A DNA stretch of 64,000 nucleotides from positions 310,001-374,000 of the forward strand of contig JBAJFG010000423.1 in NCBI GenBank assembly GCA_037903475.1, read 5' to 3'. The position numbers were made by a program, and so were the translations under genes. This DNA is from Ancylostoma caninum. Taxonomy: Eukaryota > Nematoda > Chromadorea > Rhabditida > Ancylostomatidae. Shown here in pieces: positions 56,301 through 64,000 of the stretch (its first letter is position 1; each line of letters begins with the position of its first letter). A model generated the notes under the pieces. That model was not told the DNA's origin. It ran no database searches and worked only from the letters and a program-made list of their open reading frames with translations.

Positions 56301-59300
56301 GTTCGTTCTTGCACAATGATGACAGCACAGTGTGACACTGGAAGATTCCATGGAGATCAGCAAGAGGGTGATGAACATGAGACCATGGATCCAAACAAAA
56401 CGGGAGCAGAAGTCGGCTTCGCAAACTATCGCTCTTGATGCATAATTTAGACTACCTATGATAAACGTCTTTACCTACTTGATACGGTGGTAAAGCATCT
56501 CTTGGAAGGATCTCCGTTTACCCTGTTGTATACCGTTGACGTACGACTGATTGCGGAATCAAAAGTCGAGCTCCAGCTTAAGATCAGCAAGTGGCAGTTA
56601 GCTCTGGTAGATGCAGGGCTGAAGTTGAACACTAAGAAGGTTGATGTCATGAGCAGCATCGGAGAAGACGATCACGTGTCTGACGCAAACAGAACTGCTC
56701 TCACGCAAGCAAAAGTACAAAGCTTCCTTGCAAAGCTTCCTGAGCGCGAACGGAGCTGTGGATGCGGCAGTTCGAGGAGGAATCAGATGCGCAAAAAATG
56801 GCTGAAATGGAGGAAGCCGCCTGGTATTCTTTGCGACCGACGGTGCTTAAGGGTACTAAAAGGGAAAATCCATCGTAGTGTTGTGCGGCAGTGAGTGCTG
56901 GCCGTTATCGAAAGCGCACAAACGCATGCTGAATACTGCTGGGATGCGCAAGCTTAGAAGGGCATATGGGTTCACTCGACGCAATAGGGTTCCGAACGAA
57001 GACAGAGGAAAGATGATGCAGACAGTATTACTATTATTGTTATTATTACTATTTATTATTATTAATGATAATAATAATTATTATTACTAGTATTCAGCTC
57101 AAACTACGTGCACAAAGATTGTGTCGGTACGGCCACGTGATGAGGGGACAATCACCGCATCCTACGCGGCAGACAATGGAAATGAATATTCCCGGCAAAC
57201 GCGCTAGAGGTGCCCCCAGGAAGTCGTGGAAGGATGCAATGTGGACGGATATGAAGGAGGTTGGAGTCACGAAAGGAGACGCCCAGTTTCGTGCTCTCTT
57301 GCGCTTGAACCAACACAGCGGATCCCGCGATTGCTCAGGATAAACGCTAAGGTGAAGAACAAGAAGTAAAAGTCTTGACCTGTCTATATTTACCCTTTAC
57401 CTCTCATTGATCAACATGTTTACCCATGCCCAAGTAACGTTGCCTACCCATTGGTGATCACACCCATAGATATGAGATTACCCATCCTTCAAGTGATGTA
57501 TCTGGGCATCGTCAAGTCCAGTTGTCATTAAGGTTACCCAATGGAATTATACTACAAAATACGTGACATGTATATTCACCATTCATTCATTTTGCTGTTT
57601 ATTTTCTACTATTATATTTATCTATTCACATACGTTATAACATTTTACAACCCTTCAATCAACAGGGTAAGAAAGGTGCGGACGTGAGCATGAACATCTT
57701 TATCATTTTTGTTTATTTTTATTATCAATTTTAATATAATTTTTATTTATTATTTATCAGCATCAATATTTTTATTAATTTTATTTTCCATCTGGGTCCC
57801 CAAAGCGGCGGAGACCCCACTTTTTTCCCACGCCCTCCCCCCCGCCCACTTTCTGCGTCCGCCACTGGAGAGGGGTTATTTCACTTGCTGATCACTTATA
57901 ACAGCACATCAGCAAGGTTGAAAAATTTTCAGAATATTATAGGTCAACGTTGGTTTGACGCGTACGGTAATCCATAATCTAATCAAAACTGTATGCTTAC
58001 CGTAGCAACACACAGGCGCATCACGATCCCAGAGTCATCATACGAAAATATGTGCGTACTTCATGCTCGAAGTTTGGTTTGATTCCGAGAGAAACGATTT
58101 TCTATACATTTTACGGTAACATATTTATACTTACTTTTCTACACTTTTACGGTAACACTGTAATTCTAGCATCACTGTGGGAAATGGATGTCCCATCCTT
58201 GGTCAGCATGCCATATATAATCTTGCTACCCCAACTTTTGCAAAAACAAGGTATAAATTTGAAATGGTCTCGCGTGACACAGAAAGAAAATCTTGCACTG
58301 TTGTGAAAGTGTTAAAGATTTGATGTTTTTGATCCAAGAGAGAGGTGGAGGGAGGGAAAGATGAGCTTCTCAGAAAATTTTTTCGAATCCCTCGAACGGC
58401 GAGTTTATTTAGTATTCGCCCAATAGAAATTTCGTCTTAGAAAAGCAAACAAATTGCCAGTTCAAGTCATCATTCTGATCCCACAAATTTCAGAGTCAAT
58501 CATCGGCAACAAGGTTTGCGTAGCGATTATATCAGCCCTTAGAGCTCTCTGTTGGCAAGGTGCAGGGGAATATTAGCTTTACTTTTTCTCTGTATTTAGA
58601 CCTTTGTTCCTGCAACATTCCGCTTTCCTGAACTTTCTTGGTATTAGTGCGTGGTTCTACTAATTTTCTCCATCTTTGCAAAGTTGCAGGAATGAAGTCA
58701 TAGTTGTACAGCTTGAAATGCATCAGCTTATTTTATTCTTGAAGATATTTCTAATATAAAAGGCCTTTCCAGTTCACGTTTATCCATCAGCTATTTAATC
58801 CACAGATCCCAGTTGAGGTTGGTCAGCAGGTGAGGGTAGGCTTCATAATCCCGCCATAAATTACTGATCCCTAGCCCTGCAATTTTTTTACTCTTTGGAA
58901 CTTGAGAAGGAAGTGATGCATAAGTGATGGATGAACTCAGAGAACACATATAGGACGTCATTTGTTTCTAAAGCAGGAAGCGATGCATCCAACAGCTTCC
59001 AGATCACTTGTTTAATTACCCCAGGCTAATCACTTGCAACACTCGCTAGCGTGCCTCCACGTCATTTTGGCGCTTCGTTATAGAATTATTCATTGGTAAA
59101 TTGCCACGACGTGCGAGCAACTGCACCCACGCAGTCGCTGTTTGCAGGAGTAATCGCTCTTTTGTTGGGGAATGAAAGGACGTCCGCTCAGAGAGTGGTT
59201 GTTAGGACGGATGTTTGATGTGTAAGGAAACTAGGAAAGAACCCAGAAAAGATTTTCCAGTCCGAATTCTCGGAGAGTAGGCTGTTAATAGCCCAATTAT

Positions 59301-60658
59301 TTCCTGCAATGCTGGTACTCACCATCATCACAGTCTCCTCGACACTCGCCTTTCTTGCAACTGACACACATAGCAGGAACACATGTGGTCCCTCTCCTTT
59401 TCTGTCAGCCTCATCTGACGACGAGTCCACGAACACACACTTCCTGCCGTTGAAAGCTGTCACGATCTCGCGGCGCTGAAATATCTTTCTATTTTTTTTT
59501 AAATTTCCATTCCGATCTATCTAATGGACAGCTGATGGAAATGAATTGTGGCTTCTTGTTGCTATGCTTTACAAGCTTCAAAATTTCAAAATTTCATATA
59601 ACATATGACTGTCCGACAGAGCGACTAGTGTGCTTACGCACGAAATGCCAAAGAATGAAGGGTAGTCCAGTCCGATTCAAAAAAGATTAGAGTATGAAAA
59701 AAAAAGAAAATTGCGGGCATTCAAGCCAATTTTCACTATCCTTACTTCAGTCGGAGTCGATCAACATATGAAATCAGAATTTTTCTGACTTCACTGATTT
59801 TGTTCTTCAAAATGTATAGGAGGAAATTTGACATCGCCGTAACAGCCAAGAAATTGTGTGGAAATGAAAGGATATCGGAAGATCTTTCTATTTATTCAAT
59901 ACGCTCATACCAAGAACTAAAATAACTAGACTAAATCTTAAAATAACTAGACTAGATCTTAAGTTATCGAGGGTAGCGCCTAAGTTTTATACACCACTTC
60001 TACCTTTCTAAGCGATTTATCACATTCTTCGATGAAATTTTGAAGTTTGAAATGCCATATTGGTTGCAAAGTTTCAGTTACATGAAGATAACATCACCAA
60101 GCTCTAGATAACGAGTATCTCAACTGAAGAACCCGGTGACGTTCAGATGAGTTTCGGATCTCGCTTTGTAAGAGAAAACTGGAATATAAGACCCTCTCAG
60201 TGGTGCTCACATGGAGTGAGCAGTTTTTGGCTCCATCTAGATCATACAAGACGCAAGCGATGAGCCTCATGGATCGTCGTCGACTTTACCCTTTATTTCT
60301 TCTAAATAATCCATCCAAGAGTCCAAGTTGTGGTGAGGTAAAGCAAAGATTTTCCTTCACTGTGCCCATGTGATAAAATCCAGCAGTTTGAAAACGAAGA
60401 AATAAGGTGCTTATTAACGTGAACTGAAGGACTCGCGAATGTTTTTTATTGAAACACCCCTCCGCTCATGATCTCATTAAGATGTCATCTACAAAATCAT
60501 ATGATGCACTTCTACTAGATGCACCCTGGATTCCTCACCTCGGCATTATAGGGTACTCCAGAGAGCGCAGCGTACTTCTTCATCATCATTTCTTTGCCAC
60601 ACTGGTTATCACCAATCACAGCACATCGCACCAAATTCACATCGGTGAGGTTTGTCAT
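53371..60658 (-). CDS. Atypical Rho-family small GTPase, complete four-exon gene
   Basis: Exons on the minus strand are 60539-60658 (40 aa, starting at ATG), 59323-59475 (51 aa), 53596-53796 (67 aa) and 53371-53508 (45 aa plus stop). All are phase 0 and together encode 203 aa. Rho features are VRCAVIGDNQCGKE at the P-loop, VFLLCVSVARKASVE, VPFVLVGTQIDKR (the TQID Rho version of the NKxD motif), KYLECSEVTG (the SAK/SAL site), GLDEVFEEAF, and a C-terminal CITQ CaaX box preceded by basic residues. The magnesium-binding Thr/Ser after GK is Glu. Switch I shows no conserved Thr, and the DTAGQE position reads DSSSDEA. Nucleotide hydrolysis is therefore doubtful. It could be a nematode divergent Rho protein of the CRP-1 type, which is inference. 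A 5.5-kb intron 2 is filled with transposon debris. Confidence 0.8.
53828..54490. repeat. Non-LTR or SINE-like 3' tail repeat in the GTPase intron
   Basis: Begins GGGTGTACCCGGCTTCGCTC, includes two diverged internal copies of GTCATATTCGTGTTCAG...CCCCGGTAG, and ends with an ACACACATACAGACACACAT-type run and TTTATACATACAGATGATAG. Similar tails are common on invertebrate LINE/SINE repeats. The family is not certain. Confidence 0.4.
54755..55912. mobile_element. Decayed mariner-type element (1158 bp)
   Basis: Ends TCAGGTTGGTGCAAAATTAA (left) and TCAGTTTGGTGCGAAATTAA (reverse complement of the right end) continue to ATTG[TC]CG, and both ends are flanked by TA. Size fits a full mariner. A weak transposase trace (KARFLYNNKKCKWAWL, about 55270) resembles the mariner 'DEKWVLY.N....QW' region. 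It lies within intron 2 of the GTPase gene. Confidence 0.6.
56487..57343 (+). pseudogene. LINE reverse transcriptase C-terminal remnant (RTE/jockey-like)
   Basis: PFTLLYTVDVRLIAESKVEL is an RT motif C region with YADDV changed to YTVDV. KWQLALVDAGLKLNTKK follows, then a frameshifted thumb/linker (CGSECWPLSKAHKRMLNTAG), then RLCRYGHVMRGQSPHPTRQ and GKRARGAPRKSWKD...DMKEVGVT, the typical C-terminal tail. A TTA/ATT microsatellite (about 57025-57090) interrupts it. It is dead and lies in intron 2 of the GTPase gene. Confidence 0.8.
57025..57090. repeat. TTA/ATT microsatellite within the LINE remnant
   Basis: An impure trinucleotide run that splits the LINE C-terminal coding sequence between the ...MMQT and SIQLKLRAQRL segments. 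Confidence 0.85.
57691..57867. mobile_element. hAT-type MITE, left end missing
   Basis: The AT-rich core and the right part (CATCTGGGTCCCCAAAGCGG, ending CTGCGTCCGCCACTG) match the complete copy at 48175-48445. The left terminal repeat is absent, and a 37-bp word duplicated from 55138 sits exactly at the break. Confidence 0.7.
57868..59322. other. Remainder of GTPase intron 2
   Basis: A solo end of the 2.9-kb MITE family (GGGGTTATTTCACTTGCTGA, 57875-57895) follows the truncated hAT-type MITE. No other structure is recognised. Confidence 0.4.
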
Positions 60659-63427
60659 AGTGCAGTTCTGAAATTTAACAATGGTTTCACCGGGCAGCTT
60701 ATTGTTGATAAAACACAGGTAAATGGTGCAGACAAGTAAATAATTTCGTTGAACAGGATAATCACCAAGGAAAAATGAAGGAATAAAGGAAGAGGAGCGG
60801 TGTTTGGGAAGATTATTCACATAGGTCGAGTATGCTCTCAAAAAAAAGCAAAAACTGCAGATGTCACTTGGAAATTGTGGGAAACGAGCAAATGAAATGA
60901 AAAAAGAAATTAAACACATGAGAATGCACAGAAATAGCAGTTCAACATATAACTAACACCCCTTCAAGGAATATTAGAATACACAATTTTCAATCATCTC
61001 GATCTGAATAGCTCTATTCGCATCATGTCTGAAATGCCCATATCTGATTTTGCCCTATTCAATAAGGAAGAATGAGGCCTCTCTCTTGCAATGGCAATAA
61101 GTCACGATGTAAGGATGTACTGATTACCTTTCTTTGTGCAAGACCATAAAAGGAAGTAATCCTTCAGCTCTAGACAGCCGTCGTTATCCGAGATTAGCCT
61201 ATTCCCCATGATGAGGCGAAACGAGCTTGAAGCAAAAAAAAAAAAGATTGCTCGGACTTGTTCAAGGCGAATTCCTTCCTGCGGCACTCATACATATAAA
61301 CTAGGGTTCCAATTAGGATAATTGGGAAATGTCCACGAGGGGAAACCCGGTCTCCGAGAACAATAGGGAATAACATGGTTTTGGTTCGTTTGTTTATATG
61401 ACATACCATGGCATGCAACTCCAATTCAACATCGTGCAAAAACCTTGAATAGGCTCAGAAAGATGAGAAATATGGGAGATACAACCTGAAGGTCTAAGTT
61501 ATGAACAATGAACTTTCTATTATTTTAGTTTCATGATTTGGGAAAAAATTTACTTCTTAAGTTCAAAATCAATCAACTGTCCTTAACTCGCACTAGATGT
61601 GAATGAGCGAGGCAAATAATGGAGTAGGAAGTATGTTAGAATGAAATTTTTACGCCATCACTGGGTAACATTAGCTAAACCGGTTAATCTTGGAAGGAAC
61701 CCGGTGGAAAACCAAAAACCAGAGTCTAGGTGCATAAATGAGATTACCCAGGGTGAACATATCAACGCCCGTTTTGGGGGTGGGTAAATTCGTGCGGCAG
61801 ACGTTTGCCTTAGTAATATTAATGATGCATCCAGGCCCTATTGGAGAACCAATCTGAGAGCCTTAATGCATGACTGAAATTACCCACGGTAAGCGTGTCG
61901 AAGCCCTTTTTAACATTGGGGATATTTGTGAGGTGTTAGAACGTTCATTATGGGTGATGTGGGTGATCTCAATGATGCATTCGACCCCGACTTAATTTTT
62001 AGCTCCCAGAAGCTCCTTACGCACTTATTTACTTATGTACTGGATGTGCCCAAGGTATTCTTCGTGTATAATCTGTTCAACTATGGAAGACAGTTGGAGA
62101 TGTACGACATAGAAGAAAAGTGCGGGAAGTGCGCAGAAAATGGAGAAAGTAGAGAGAAAAACAGGCAGTAGGCGCGATTATTCAACTCTCGCCGCGCTTG
62201 AAATAGACTATAGACATATGTGCGAAAGTCTGATAAAGAGCAAACAGCTACGTATATGCTACTAACATCCATTTTTCCTGCTTCTTCCCTAAGAGCCGCT
62301 TCGCCGTTAGTGCAGAACAATCTCTATTAAAACTTTTTCGCCGTAAAGTTTGACTTTTTTCACTGAGAAATAAGGTCACGGAAGTTATAACTCTGTAATT
62401 GTTTGACGACACAACAATTGGTAAACATGTAGGATGAGATTGACATGTTAACACGACAATAAACATGTTAGGCACTGGCTGCAGAAGCTGCACAGCGGCT
62501 GAACGGGCATTAATAGTGAATGGCGGCTCGGCGGCTCTAGCGCCGCCCCCAGGTTCCAAAAGCCACCTTGGCCAATCTCATTTTTCACAGGACGTTGGCA
62601 ATTTCAATCCAGTTTTCCGCAGGGCAATTTTTCATGCACCACCATTGCAGGCACCGTTCACTCTGCAATAACGTGAACAATGATTGTAATGCAATTTGTG
62701 ATGAGAAGAGTAGAAAAGGTGGTCTATCCTCTGGATTTCGGAAGCGCATGTTAACAAATATTGGATGGACGTCAGTAGGATGGATGAGCATGCGGAAATC
62801 CGCAATGAATTCTTGCTTCTGCAGAGCAACATGTTCCCCTCTGCAAAGGAACAGCAAGCTATGTCTTGGATAAGCGAAAGCCTGGCGAAAATTCAGGGAT
62901 AAATGGAGATGAAGTCTAGAGCCAACCAATTTTAAGAAAATCAATGGTAGACAAACAACACAGGTAATTGGTGCAATGCCGGTTAAAAAATGCCTTTTAG
63001 TTAAAATTTCCTCAAGTATCGTCTATCGCAGCACATAAGCCGCATTAGCAAAGTAGCAGTTTTACTACTAGTACTAAAGTAAACAGTCTGTATGTTGCTA
63101 AAGTGTCGGTGGAGTCCGCCGTTGAAGTGTTCTATTAATGGTATCGAAAAGGGTACTGTTATCATCAATAACCCTCTATGATTCTGATTTTCGCTTTTTT
63201 ACGTGCACCTAGACAGACTCTGGCCTCACTTTTACAGTGAGCATCAGCGACCATGGTGCGTTTTTCGCGAGCACGGGAGCGCGACGGAACTGCTCGCGCT
63301 GAAATTGCCGCTGTATTGGCAAATTAGGGTCTCCTCGATACTTCTCATCATATTTGATTTTATTATCGCAAAAACTAACTAATTATCAAGAAACCCTAAA
63401 GTGTCTGTTGTCGCGGCGAGGATTCCA
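60659..63427. other. Region upstream of the GTPase gene, mostly unassigned
   Basis: The GTPase promoter and 5' UTR would lie just above 60658. Positions 61725-62000 contain two diverged repeats of an approximately 135-bp unit (TTACCCA[GC]GGT... to AATGATGCATYC). A possible minus-strand exon at 62585-62858 (GEHVALQKQEFIADFRMLIH..., preceded by TTTGCAG) has no recognisable domain, so I do not call it a gene. Confidence 0.35.
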
Positions 63428-63439
63428 GCTAGAGTTTTA

Positions 63440-63690
63440 CATTCGAAAATATTTTTCGAATATTCGAATATTCGAATTTTCGAATTTTTGGGGACCCCCG
63501 AATTTTCGAATATTCGAATTTCCGAATTTTTGCGAACCATCGAATTTTCGAATATTCGAACTTTCGAATTTCTAGGGATCTCCGAATTTTCGAATATTCG
63601 AATTTTCGAATTCTTGCGAACCACCGAATTTTCGAATATTCGAACTTTCGAATATTCGAATGTTCGAATATTTATTCGAATAACATTCTA
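63440..63690. repeat. TTCGAATATTCGAA satellite-like array
   Basis: About 25 TTCGAA-type words occur in 250 bp, grouped in four units of roughly 60 bp. Each unit has CGAATTTTCGAATATTCGAA, then a spacer of GGGGACCCC, GCGAACCATC or GGGATCTCC type. The units are nearly self-complementary, so both strands give the same low-complexity frame (SNIRIFEF). Not a protein-coding gene. Confidence 0.85.
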
Positions 63691-64000
63691 TTTGGTAAAA
63701 ACATTTTGTACCCATGCATGTAGGCGAATAAGGCGATATGTTTGCCAATCACAACGGGCATGAAACCTTTCGGGTAGTAAGTTTCATTTGCCGTTTTGGA
63801 ATTTCTCACAACCTTCTCATGAGTGGAAGCTTGTGCTGCTTTGGAGTTGGTCCCTTATCGGTTTTAAAATTGCAACGGGTTGAAATTTCTAAGCTTAGGG
63901 ACGCCTATCTCTTTTGAGGTCTGTAACCATCATCAAAGGATCGTAAAGTGGATGACACCCTTCGTCCGCGAAAAGGCTTTCTTTTTAATATCTCTGTGCT
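63691..64000. other. Window edge, unassigned
   Basis: No gene, RNA or repeat recognised. Confidence 0.3.

Noticed and set aside
62585..62944. Coding exon on the minus strand (GEHVALQKQEFIADF...)
   Set aside because: A TTTGCAG acceptor precedes it, but there is no matching upstream exon, donor or known domain. Left as unassigned.
63379..63763. ORFs encoding FSNIRIFEF repeats on both strands
   Set aside because: They are translations of the self-complementary TTCGAA array; both strands give the same low-complexity peptide.

Overview
This is eukaryotic DNA and most likely comes from a clade V (strongylid, hookworm-like) nematode. The evidence is small exons split by short GT-AG introns, animal-type genes (an SLC22 transporter, condensin CAP-G, a Rho-family GTPase), a high density of mariner, hAT and PIF/Harbinger-type elements, and a GIY-YIG Penelope-like retroelement. 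The species assignment is inference. I see no bacterial operons, CRISPR arrays or rRNA.

Layout. 1-2.7 kb: 3' end of an SLC22-like transporter gene (+). 2.9-11.1 kb: repeat-rich, with a fold-back MITE, a mariner fragment, a TIR element carrying arrays of a GCGACCCGA motif, a tRNA-like SINE and a decayed PIF/Harbinger transposase. 11.85-19.78 kb: a Penelope-like element cluster made of an inverted truncated copy, a direct truncated copy and two almost identical full units in tandem. Each full unit has an intact 896-aa reverse transcriptase/GIY-YIG ORF, and each of the four 3' ends carries a hammerhead-ribozyme-like motif. 20.1-21.9 kb: the last seven exons (+) of an unrecognised gene, joined in perfect phase and ending in a CCCC-containing tail. 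25.0-36.4 kb: a long condensin CAP-G gene (-) with an unusual N-terminal set of phase-0 exons, four of which end in DSFDE-like motifs. 36.7-53.3 kb: a transposon graveyard containing a tandem 361-bp TIR unit, an element with a perfect 35-bp TIR and many subterminal repeats, a 49-bp palindrome, a complete-length mariner, a hAT-type MITE with an 8-bp target duplication, a 22-bp perfect hairpin and a second, decayed reverse transcriptase. 53.4-60.7 kb: a complete four-exon gene (-) for a 203-aa atypical Rho GTPase that has lost canonical GTP-binding residues; its 5.5-kb intron holds a decayed mariner and a LINE fragment. 60.7-64 kb: mostly unassigned, ending in a TTCGAA satellite-like array.

The host genes look unrelated to each other; no pathway links them. 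The dominant biology is retroelement and DNA-transposon activity. The most informative pieces are the near-identical, ORF-intact Penelope-like tandem with its hammerhead-like motifs, the degenerate but structurally preserved Rho gene, and several TIR elements of unassigned family with subterminal motif arrays.
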